A DNA stretch of 11,103 nucleotides, from positions 1-11,103 of the forward strand of contig RFKO01000226.1 of assembly GCA_003694235.1 (NCBI GenBank), given 5' to 3'. The position numbers were made by a program, and so were the translations under genes. Positions within the stretch are counted from its first letter, which is position 1. Each line of letters opens with the position of its first letter. The DNA comes from Anaerolineae bacterium (GTDB taxonomy: Bacteria > Chloroflexota > Anaerolineae > Anaerolineales > UBA11858). A model generated the notes under the pieces. That model saw only the letters and a list, made by a program, of their open reading frames with translations. It had not been told where the DNA came from and searched no databases. Below, in pieces: positions 1 to 6,274 of the stretch.

Positions 1-16
1 GCAAAAAGGGTCTTTG

Positions 17-46
17 TTGACATGAGATACAAATGACGGCTATAAT
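17..46 (+). promoter_or_regulatory. Sigma70/sigmaA-type promoter of the ABC importer operon
   Basis: A perfect -35 hexamer TTGACA (17-22) and a perfect -10 hexamer TATAAT (41-46) are separated by 18 bases. Transcription should begin near 52-54, giving a leader of about 115 bases before the binding-protein start codon at 169. Both hexamers match the housekeeping consensus exactly, so the basal promoter is probably strong. No clear operator dyad is visible around it. The start site itself is inferred. Confidence 0.8.
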
Positions 47-154
47 TATCCTTGCTGTTTTGTAAGAGGTGATGACGGGAAGGAGGTGAGTGAGAAGAGT
101 TCGGGCCAAACACCACAAACTTTTGTTCAAGGGTTAGTCTTCGAAAGTCTCGTT

Positions 155-161
155 AAGGAGG
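155..161 (+). promoter_or_regulatory. Ribosome binding site of the solute-binding protein gene
   Basis: AAGGAGG lies 7 bases before the ATG at 169. It is a near-perfect Shine-Dalgarno sequence and fixes the start of the lipoprotein gene. It agrees with high expression of the binding component of an ABC importer. Confidence 0.8.
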
Positions 162-168
162 AAGGAAT

Positions 169-1821
169 ATGAACCGCAAGACCCTGTTGATTTTGCTTGC
201 CCTGTTTGTCGTGGCCAGCCTGGCCTTTGCGGCCTGCAAGCCGCAACCGGCTGAAGAGGCCGCTCCTGCTGAGGAAGCCGCTCCTGCTGAGGAAGCCGCC
301 CCTGCTGAGGAGGCCGCTCCTGCTGAAGAGGCCGCGCCGGCAGAGGAGGCCGCTCCCCTGGTAATTGGCACAACGGATAGCTGGTCCAGTTTTGAAGCGG
401 CCTGGGTTTACAGTTTCCACGATTGGGAATTGTTCCACCAATGTGCGGATGGCCTGTTGAACAATAAACCTGGTACGGCTGGTGAGGTGGTGCCGGCTCT
501 GGCTGAATCCTATGATGTCAGTGAGGATGGCAAGACCTACACATTCCACCTGCGCCCCGGCGTGGTATTTCCCAACGGGGATCCGCTGACAGCGGATGCA
601 GTGGTATGGTCCCTGCAGCGCGTTTACACTATTCAGGATATTGAAGGTGATAACGCCAACTTCTTGCTGACGGCATATGTGGAAAGCAAGGACGCCATCA
701 AGAAAATTGATGACATGACTGTTGAGGTCACGTTTGCCGAGCCCTATGCCTTCGCTCCCCAGCTTGTGGCGACCAACCCGTGGAAGATTCTCAACCCCAA
801 TCAGTGGACGGATACCGAGGCCAACACCACCAATACAGCCTGCGGTATCGGCCCGTACGTGTTGGAGTCTTTCACCGAGGGAGAGGAGGCCGTCTTTGTA
901 GCCAATGATACTTACTACGGCGAACCACCTAAGACGAAGAAAGTGATCGTTCGTTACTTCGCCGATTCGCCCACCATGTCCCTGGCTTTGCAGAACGGCG
1001 AGATCGACGTTGCCTGGAAGCAACTCGCGCCTGCCGATCTGGAAGCCTTGCGCAGCGCTGACGGCATCGTGGTAGAGCAATCTGGTGGTACTGAGATTCG
1101 CTACATTGTCTGGAACACCAAGATTCAGCCCTTCGATGATGCCCGCGTACGCAAAGCGCTTTCGATGATGCTCGATCGCCAGGAACTGACTGACCTCGGA
1201 TGGCAGGGGATCAAGGTCCCGCTGTATTCCATGGTACCGCCTGGATTCCTCGGGCATAAGCCCACTTTCGAGGGCACAGAGGACATGGAAGCGGGCAAGG
1301 CGTTGCTGGCCGAAGTAGGATATGACGAGAACAATCCGCTCGAACTCGACCTGTGGTACAGCCCGACACACTATGGCGACACCGAGGCGGATGTAGCCGC
1401 GGTGATCAAGCAGCAATGGGAGTCCAGCGGCGTGGTCAAGGTCAACCTCAACTTCGCAGAGTGGGCTGCTTACCGCGATGCCGGCCGCAATGGCGAACTG
1501 CCGGTCTCGCTGCTGGGATGGTACCCGGACTATCTCGACCCGGATAACTACACCAATGTCTTCGCCCACAGCCCTGCCGCCTGGTCTGGCTCCTTCTACA
1601 GCAATCCCGAAATGGATGCGCTGCTGGATGCTCAGGCAGCGGAGCGTGACGAAGCCAAGCGCGTGCAATTGCTTGAGCAGATTCAGGACCTGTGGGTGGA
1701 TGAAGTGCCCTTTACACCGCTGGCACAGGGCTCGCTTTATGTTGCCTACCGCGATAACGTTTCCAACGTTGTCCTGGACCCGCTGGGGCTGTTCCACTAC
1801 TTCTTGATTGAGAAGAAGTAG
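169..1821 (+). CDS. Peptide/nickel-type ABC importer substrate-binding lipoprotein (SBP_bac_5 family)
   Basis: This is the extracytoplasmic receptor of a Dpp/Opp-type ABC importer; it captures substrate and delivers it to the permeases encoded downstream. The 550-residue product starts with a typical lipoprotein signal: basic MNRK, a hydrophobic stretch at about residues 5-21, and a lipobox-like FAAC with the lipidated cysteine at 23. Phe at the -3 position is less usual than Leu. Residues 28-63 form a flexible linker of six identical AEEAAP units, followed by the mature family-5 domain from about 64 to the C-terminus. Family hallmarks include the SYDVSEDGKTYTFHLRPGV region, the FPNGDPLTADAVVWSL region and a VRKALSMMLDR motif near residue 327. 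Length is normal for the family. The start is set by a strong RBS. The substrate cannot be told from sequence: oligopeptides, dipeptides, nickel chelates and sugars are all carried by this family. Confidence 0.93.
   Translation: MNRKTLLILLALFVVASLAFAACKPQPAEEAAPAEEAAPAEEAAPAEEAAPAEEAAPAEEAAPLVIGTTDSWSSFEAAWVYSFHDWELFHQCADGLLNNKPGTAGEVVPALAESYDVSEDGKTYTFHLRPGVVFPNGDPLTADAVVWSLQRVYTIQDIEGDNANFLLTAYVESKDAIKKIDDMTVEVTFAEPYAFAPQLVATNPWKILNPNQWTDTEANTTNTACGIGPYVLESFTEGEEAVFVANDTYYGEPPKTKKVIVRYFADSPTMSLALQNGEIDVAWKQLAPADLEALRSADGIVVEQSGGTEIRYIVWNTKIQPFDDARVRKALSMMLDRQELTDLGWQGIKVPLYSMVPPGFLGHKPTFEGTEDMEAGKALLAEVGYDENNPLELDLWYSPTHYGDTEADVAAVIKQQWESSGVVKVNLNFAEWAAYRDAGRNGELPVSLLGWYPDYLDPDNYTNVFAHSPAAWSGSFYSNPEMDALLDAQAAERDEAKRVQLLEQIQDLWVDEVPFTPLAQGSLYVAYRDNVSNVVLDPLGLFHYFLIEKK
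250..357 (+). repeat. Six tandem 18-bp units encoding (AEEAAP)6 linker
   Basis: Six head-to-tail 18-base units each encode Ala-Glu-Glu-Ala-Ala-Pro, just after the lipidated cysteine of the binding protein. The units differ only at third codon positions (GAA/GAG, GCT/GCC/GCG/GCA, CCT/CCG/CCC), and all six give the same peptide. Units 2 and 3 differ by a single base, which suggests a recent duplication. The acidic linker probably tethers the binding domain away from the membrane. Copy number may vary between strains. Confidence 0.95.
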
Positions 1822-1857
1822 GGCAGAGGGATACGTTATCGTGTTTGTGTGAATTGC

Positions 1858-1895
1858 AAAGGGGCTTGAACGCGAGTTAGCGTCCGAGCCCCTTT
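1858..1895 (+). terminator. Intra-operon stem-loop between binding protein and permeases (partial terminator or mRNA stabiliser)
   Basis: The left arm 1858-1873 starts AAAGGGGCT and the right arm 1880-1895 ends AGCCCCTTT, with a 6-base loop GAGTTA. The 16-bp stem has one G-T wobble and one A-C mismatch. The stem ends in only three T before ACACATCG, so read-through is likely. No convincing promoter is visible between it and the next gene. Such a hairpin after the binding-protein gene is a common way to keep that transcript more abundant than the permease and ATPase part. Confidence 0.75.
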
Positions 1896-1926
1896 ACACA
1901 TCGTTGCACATTTCATCGAGGTGCAT

Positions 1927-2943
1927 ATGTCTCCAGCCTTGAGGCGGTACATCCTGGTACGCGTGTTGCTCACCATTCCGATGGTGTTGATTCTCGTTTC
2001 TCTTGTGTTCCTCGTTTTACGGGTTTTACCCGGCGATCCGGCGCTGGCCATATTAAGGGAGGGAGCTTCCGAAGAGCAGTTAGCCTCCTTTCGGGCGGCT
2101 CTTGGATTAGATAAGCCGCTTCACGTCCAGTATGTTGAATTCATTAAGGGCGTGTTGCGCTTCGACTTTGGATCTTCCATGACGCGTAAAATCCCGGTTA
2201 CGCAAGAGATCAAAACGTTTTTCCCGGCAACTGTTGAGCTTGCACTGGCCAGCATGTTTGTAACCGGCGTAGTGGGGGTGTTTTCTGGCGCGTTTGCCGC
2301 CCAGCATCGAAAATCCGCTGCTGATTACACCATCCGCATCCTCAGTATTCTCCTATACTCTCTGCCTATATTCTGGTTAGGGTTGATGTTGCAGATGACC
2401 CTGGGGAAAGGGGCAGGATGGTTCCCTGTGTCTAATCGTTTAAGCCCCGGCATGACGCCTGACAAGATCATCACCGGCATGTACACGGTTGACGCCCTGC
2501 TTACCGGCAACTGGCCTTTATTCAAGGACGCTGCCTGGCATCTAATCCTGCCGTCCATCACGCTGGGGCTGGTTTTGGCCGGGATCTTTACTCGCCTGAC
2601 ACGGGCTAACATGCTGGATATCCTGGAGCAGGATTTCATTACCGCGGGGCGGGCTCGCGGCCTGCGTGAACGGACGCTGGTTTACAGACACGGTTTGCGT
2701 AATGCTTTCATCCCTATTGTTACGCTACTGGGACTGCAATTCGCTTTGCTTCTCGCAGGCGCTATACTCACAGAGACCACATTTTCGTGGCCTGGTATGG
2801 GACGGCTGGTAGTGGATCGGATCTATGACCGCGATTTCACCACCGTGCAAGGTGCGATCCTCTTCTTTGCCCTGCTTGTGGCGGGCATCAGTTTATTTGT
2901 AGATATTCTCTACGGATTTCTGGACCCTCGAATAAGATACTGA
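1927..2943 (+). CDS. ABC importer inner-membrane permease, DppB/OppB type
   Basis: This is the first of two transmembrane subunits forming the translocation pore of the importer. The product is 338 residues from the ATG at 1927. It has an N-terminal membrane segment (about 8-28), then the conserved ...RVLPGDPA motif, a long extracytoplasmic loop to about residue 90, and a BPD_transp_1 domain with several membrane segments. The cytoplasmic EAA loop that docks onto the ATPases is visible at about residues 240-262 (AGRARGLRER followed by HGLRNAFIPIV). The C-terminus ends in YGFLDPRIRY, typical of DppB. A GTG at 1921 in the same frame could add two residues, but it lies inside the GAGGTG Shine-Dalgarno sequence (1918-1923) serving the ATG at 1927, so the ATG is preferred. 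The next gene begins one base after this stop codon. Confidence 0.93.
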   Translation: MSPALRRYILVRVLLTIPMVLILVSLVFLVLRVLPGDPALAILREGASEEQLASFRAALGLDKPLHVQYVEFIKGVLRFDFGSSMTRKIPVTQEIKTFFPATVELALASMFVTGVVGVFSGAFAAQHRKSAADYTIRILSILLYSLPIFWLGLMLQMTLGKGAGWFPVSNRLSPGMTPDKIITGMYTVDALLTGNWPLFKDAAWHLILPSITLGLVLAGIFTRLTRANMLDILEQDFITAGRARGLRERTLVYRHGLRNAFIPIVTLLGLQFALLLAGAILTETTFSWPGMGRLVVDRIYDRDFTTVQGAILFFALLVAGISLFVDILYGFLDPRIRY

Positions 2944-2944
2944 C

Positions 2945-4117
2945 ATGGCAGAGATACAAACACCCTCATCTACTGTTGAAGCCGAAAAGATCGGCCTTTT
3001 GGGGCGTTTCTGGCGCGGGCGCATCTGGTACGGAACGGAGTGGTATATCACCACGTTGGGCGGGTTGATTCTCATTGCCATGATATTGATGACCATCTTC
3101 GCTCCCTGGCTGGCGCCTTTTGATCCCAACGCCTTCATTGGTGCTCAGTTCACGCCGCCGGGATGGGGGAAACAGACCTTGCTGGCACGCTCCGGGGAGG
3201 CTCCCGACATCTCACTGGACAACCTCGCTGGTGTAATGATCGGTGTGCAGCGTAACCGCAATGGGGCAAATCTGGCAAAAGAGCTGCACGCCCAGGGCAA
3301 ACGCTACCAGACGCAGGAAGATTTACTGGCGGCCCTGCTCGACGGGGAGGTAGACCTGATCTTTGTAGACCAAAAACTGACAGAGGAGATCCTTGCACAC
3401 TACGAGGGTCTGGAGATTGTGGCCGAAGGGCTGGGGCGCAATTATCCATTAGGAACCGATAATCTGGGGCGGGATATTGTCAGTCGCCTGATTTGGGGAG
3501 CGCGTACCGTGCTCGGTGTAGCGTTGACCTCGGCGCTTTTCTCCTCGGTGATCGGCATTACGCTAGGTTTGATCTCCGGTTTTGTCAGCGGCGTCCTGGA
3601 TCGGGTGCTTTCCCTGGTGATGGACAGCATTTATTCTTTCCCCGGCCTGTTACTGGCGATTGCTATGGTGGTCATGTTGGGGCCGGGATTGATCAATGTG
3701 GCGATTGCCGTCTCGGTGATTTATGTGCCTACTTTCTTTCGGGTAGTGCGCGGCCAAGTGTTCTCCATCAAGGAAGAACTATACGTCGAAGCCGCGCGCA
3801 GCCTGGGCGCCAAGCCGTTGACCATTCTGACGCGTTATATCTTTCCTAATGTGATCCCCTCGGTGGTTGTAGTCTTCTCCCTGAACGTGGCAGATGCGAT
3901 TCTGACGGAGGCCGGACTTTCGTTCGTGGGCCTGGGGCTACCGCCAGATGTCCCCGATTGGGGATACGATCTCAGCAAAGGGCAGTCATTCCTGGTGGCG
4001 GGGCAATGGTGGCCAATCACCTTCCCCGGCATTATGATTACGCTGGTTGCAGCAGGTTTTAGTCTGCTGGGAGAAGGGCTGAGTGAAATTCTCAACCCTC
4101 GTCTGGTAAAGGGATAG
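2945..4117 (+). CDS. ABC importer permease, DppC/OppC type, with an extracytoplasmic SBP-like insert
   Basis: This is the second transmembrane subunit, pairing with the DppB-like protein. The 390 residues comprise a cytoplasmic N-terminus (1-33), TM1 (about 34-58), the FAPWLAPFDPNAF motif of the OppC N-terminal domain, a non-canonical insert (about 76-165), the hallmark YPLGTDNLGRD (167-177), and a BPD_transp_1 domain with about five membrane segments. The EAA loop is at about 279-302 (YVEAARSLGAKPLTIL then RYIFPNV). The C-terminal LNPRLVKG is typical of DppC. Usual family members run about 280-310 residues; the excess is largely the insert. The gene starts one base after the dppB-like stop with no good Shine-Dalgarno sequence, so translation is probably coupled. 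Family identity is secure. The insert's origin is inferred. Confidence 0.92.
   Translation: MAEIQTPSSTVEAEKIGLLGRFWRGRIWYGTEWYITTLGGLILIAMILMTIFAPWLAPFDPNAFIGAQFTPPGWGKQTLLARSGEAPDISLDNLAGVMIGVQRNRNGANLAKELHAQGKRYQTQEDLLAALLDGEVDLIFVDQKLTEEILAHYEGLEIVAEGLGRNYPLGTDNLGRDIVSRLIWGARTVLGVALTSALFSSVIGITLGLISGFVSGVLDRVLSLVMDSIYSFPGLLLAIAMVVMLGPGLINVAIAVSVIYVPTFFRVVRGQVFSIKEELYVEAARSLGAKPLTILTRYIFPNVIPSVVVVFSLNVADAILTEAGLSFVGLGLPPDVPDWGYDLSKGQSFLVAGQWWPITFPGIMITLVAAGFSLLGEGLSEILNPRLVKG
3170..3439 (+). other. Domain insert in the DppC-like permease resembling one lobe of an SBP_bac_3 receptor
   Basis: Residues about 76-165 of the permease replace the short link that normally joins the PPxW segment after TM1 to the YPLGTDxLGRD motif. 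Within it, the order DISLDNLAGVMIGVQ, then YQTQEDLLAALLDGEVDLIFVD, resembles the second lobe of family-3 solute-binding proteins. There a L-x-G-x-x-I/V-G-V-Q strand is followed by a T/S-x-E-E-A-L-x-A-L-x-x-G-x-V-D-A-x-x-x-D segment. With the N-terminus in the cytoplasm, the insert should lie outside the membrane, where the substrate-binding protein docks. The similarity is judged by eye. Only half of a Venus-flytrap fold would be present. Confidence 0.6.
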
Positions 4118-4125
4118 GTGTGAAG

Positions 4126-5130
4126 ATGACAACCACAGATATCCTGTATCAAATTCGCGATCTGGTGGTGGAATACAACACACGCGCTGGCGTACTGACG
4201 GCGGTAGATCATGTCTCCTTTGATATCCACCGCGGTGAGGTGCTTGGATTGGTGGGAGAGTCTGGATGTGGGAAGTCCACCCTGGGCAAAGCCTTGATGC
4301 GCATGATCCAGGAACCGGGACGCATCACCGGGGGAGAACTCTGGTTCGATGGGGTTGACTTGATGCAACTATCGCCAGGCGAAATGCGCAAGCTGCGCGG
4401 TAGCCGCATCAGTATGATTTTCCAGGATCCGATGACCTCTCTCAATCCCGTGCAGCGCGTAGTGGAGCATATCACGGAGACCATTCGTGTACATGAACCA
4501 CACGTCAGCATAAAAGCAGCCCGTGCCCGGGCAGCAGAACTGGTGGACCGGCTGGGGATCAATCGCAACCGTCTGGACGATTATCCTCACCAGCTCTCCG
4601 GTGGGATGCGCCAGCGCGTTATGATTTCTCTGGCGCTGGCTTTGCGCGCCGATCTGGTGATCGCCGATGAGGCAACCACGTCACTGGATGTGATCGTTGA
4701 GGCCCAATTCCTCGACTTGTTGAAGGAGTTGCGCGAGGAATTCAATCTTACGATTCTGTTGATTACCCACAGTATCGGGCTGGTAGCCGAACTGGCCGAC
4801 CGGGTGGCCGTGATGTACGCCGGGCGCATGGCCGAACTGGCCGACATCCACGAGTTGTTTGAGCAACCCCAGCACCCCTACACTCGCGGATTGTTACGGG
4901 CCGTGCCCAATATTCGGCTGGAAGATGATGAATTATATAAAATGCCCGGCTCGCCCCCTGACCTGGTTTCCCCACCCTCGGGATGCCGGTTTCATCCACG
5001 CTGCCCGGAAGCAAGCGAAATCTGTTCCCGCCAGGCGCCCACGTTCCATGAGCATCGTCCAGGCCATTTCATCAATTGCTGGCTGTACCAGGAACAAGAA
5101 GAATCGGTTTCTTTGGAGGCGTCTTCATGA
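4126..5130 (+). CDS. ABC importer ATPase, DppD/OppD type
   Basis: This is one of two cytoplasmic ATPases powering the importer. From the ATG at 4126 it is 334 residues; a GTG at 4120 would add two. The ATG is favoured because AGGTG (4116-4120) serves as its Shine-Dalgarno sequence. Numbered from the GTG: Walker [10 protein letters not shown] (46-54), Q-loop [10 protein letters not shown] (101-110), signature LSGGMRQ (159-165), Walker B VIADEA (180-185) and H-loop ITHS with His217. The catalytic Glu is present. The following Pro of DEP is Ala, and the residue after the H-loop His is Ser rather than the usual Asp. The C-terminal OligoHPY region (QHPYTRGLL, then GCRFHPRCP) has four cysteines at 289, 295, 302 and 320. 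In some OppD/DppD proteins these hold a [4Fe-4S] cluster. The stop overlaps the next start as ATGA. Confidence 0.93.
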   Translation: MTTTDILYQIRDLVVEYNTRAGVLTAVDHVSFDIHRGEVLGLVGESGCGKSTLGKALMRMIQEPGRITGGELWFDGVDLMQLSPGEMRKLRGSRISMIFQDPMTSLNPVQRVVEHITETIRVHEPHVSIKAARARAAELVDRLGINRNRLDDYPHQLSGGMRQRVMISLALALRADLVIADEATTSLDVIVEAQFLDLLKELREEFNLTILLITHSIGLVAELADRVAVMYAGRMAELADIHELFEQPQHPYTRGLLRAVPNIRLEDDELYKMPGSPPDLVSPPSGCRFHPRCPEASEICSRQAPTFHEHRPGHFINCWLYQEQEESVSLEASS

Positions 5131-6155
5131 ACTCATCACCCTCTTCCCTGCCCGCAGTAGATTCTCCTCTGGTGCAGGTCATGGATCTGCAAAAGTGGTT
5201 TCCTGTGCAACAAGGGTTTTTGGAGCAACTGTTTGCCGGGCACAAAGACTATGTGCGCGCTGTGGATGGTGTTTCATTCACCATACAGCGCGGCGAGGTG
5301 TTGGGGTTGGCCGGAGAAAGTGGAAGTGGAAAAACCACGATCGGTCGTCTGGTGCTACGTTTGCTAGAACCCACCGACGGTCAAATTTTATTCGATGGAC
5401 AGGATATCACCCATCTGGAGGGCGAGGCGCTACGTCGCCTGCGGAGCCGCATGCAGGTTGTTTTTCAGGACCCCTTCGCCTCCATGAACCCACGCATGCG
5501 CGTGGGAGAGCAAATCGGGCATCCGCATCAGATCCATATCCCTGCCACGCCGGAAGAACGGCGAGCAGTCGTGGAAGAGATTATGGAGCATGTTGGCCTG
5601 ACCCCCGCCAGGCAGATTTATGACAAATATCCGCATCAACTGTCCGGCGGCATGCGACAGCGAGCTGTGCTGGCCCGCGCTTTGGTCACACACCCTGACC
5701 TTGTGGTAGCGGATGAACCGATTGCTATGGCGGATGTCAGTGTGCGGGCATTGCTTCTGGACCTGATGAAGCGCCTGAAAGATGAATTCAATCTCACCTA
5801 TCTTTTCATCACCCATGATTTGGCTACCGCCAAATATATCTGCGACCGCATCGGTATTTTATATCTGGGACGCATGGTGGAGATTGGCCCTCTGAAAGAA
5901 GTATATGGAATGCCTCTCCATCCCTACACCCAGGCGTTATTGGAAGCAGTACCTGTGCCAGACCCTCGCCATCGGCGCACCCTCGCTATGCCGAAAGGGG
6001 AGATTCCCAATCCTATCAACCCGCCCACCGGCTGCCGCTTCCATCCGCGTTGCCCCGTGGCGCGGGATCACTGCGCTCAGGAAGAACCCGAACTGCGCGA
6101 ACTGCGCCCGGATCACCTGGTGGCCTGCCACTACGCCGAGGACTATCTGACCTGA
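5127..6155 (+). CDS. ABC importer ATPase, DppF/OppF type
   Basis: This is the second ATPase of the importer and should form a heterodimer with the DppD-like subunit. The start at 5127 is chosen over an upstream in-frame ATG (5076) because GGAGG (5115-5119) sits 7 bases before it and ATGA overlaps the previous stop, giving 342 residues. It shows Walker [10 protein letters not shown] (63-71), Q-loop [10 protein letters not shown] (113-122), signature LSGGMRQ (172-178), Walker B VVADEP (193-198) and H-loop ITHD (His230). It ends in an OligoHPY tail ([18 protein letters not shown]) with four cysteines (303, 309, 316, 334). The extension before Walker A ([22 protein letters not shown]) is usual for OppF. 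The D-loop reads AMAD instead of the common SALD. It is the last gene of the operon, followed by a strong hairpin. Confidence 0.93.
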   Translation: MNSSPSSLPAVDSPLVQVMDLQKWFPVQQGFLEQLFAGHKDYVRAVDGVSFTIQRGEVLGLAGESGSGKTTIGRLVLRLLEPTDGQILFDGQDITHLEGEALRRLRSRMQVVFQDPFASMNPRMRVGEQIGHPHQIHIPATPEERRAVVEEIMEHVGLTPARQIYDKYPHQLSGGMRQRAVLARALVTHPDLVVADEPIAMADVSVRALLLDLMKRLKDEFNLTYLFITHDLATAKYICDRIGILYLGRMVEIGPLKEVYGMPLHPYTQALLEAVPVPDPRHRRTLAMPKGEIPNPINPPTGCRFHPRCPVARDHCAQEEPELRELRPDHLVACHYAEDYLT

Positions 6156-6176
6156 GCAGATCGCTTGTTGAACCCG

Positions 6177-6210
6177 GAAGCGAAATTTCCCCCCGAAATT
6201 TCGCTTCTTT
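6177..6210 (+). terminator. Transcription terminator of the ABC importer operon
   Basis: A perfect 13-bp inverted repeat, GAAGCGAAATTTC (6177-6189) and its complement (6195-6207), has a CCCCC loop and is followed by TTT. It lies 21 bases after the last importer gene and directly before the next promoter. The T tract is short, so it may be an inefficient intrinsic terminator. The stem itself is unambiguous. Confidence 0.8.
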
Positions 6211-6237
6211 GACATTCCGCCCTCCCCCGGCTAAAAT
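6209..6237 (+). promoter_or_regulatory. Sigma70/sigmaA-type promoter of the coaE-cdaA-cdaR-der operon
   Basis: TTGACA (6209-6214) and TAAAAT (6232-6237) are separated by 17 bases: a perfect -35 and a five-of-six -10. The -35 begins in the T tail of the preceding terminator, so one short stretch ends one unit and starts the next. The expected start near 6243-6245 leaves about 30 bases of leader and makes the in-frame GTG at 6242 an unlikely start codon. Confidence 0.75.
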
Positions 6238-6274
6238 GTGAGTGCACATTATTCGAAACCCTTCGGGAGACCGT

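Noticed and set aside
127..1797. A 556-codon open frame on the minus strand opposite the binding-protein gene
   Set aside because: It mirrors the real gene over nearly its whole length, has low-complexity Gly/Leu/Arg/Ser repeats from the AEEAAP repeat read backwards, and matches no family I recognise. Biased codon use on the + strand explains the lack of stops.
5076..5126. An upstream ATG that would lengthen the DppF-like ATPase by 17 residues
   Set aside because: It would overlap the previous gene by 55 bases, whereas the ATG at 5127 has an ideal GGAGG and a typical ATGA overlap.
4859..5623. A 254-codon + strand frame overlapping the two ATPase genes
   Set aside because: It lies in another frame of two genes with complete ABC motifs, and its translation has no family features.
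6242..6274. A GTG at 6242 as the start of coaE
   Set aside because: It falls at or before the expected transcription start of the promoter at 6209-6237, and the ATG at 6275 has a proper GGGAG site.
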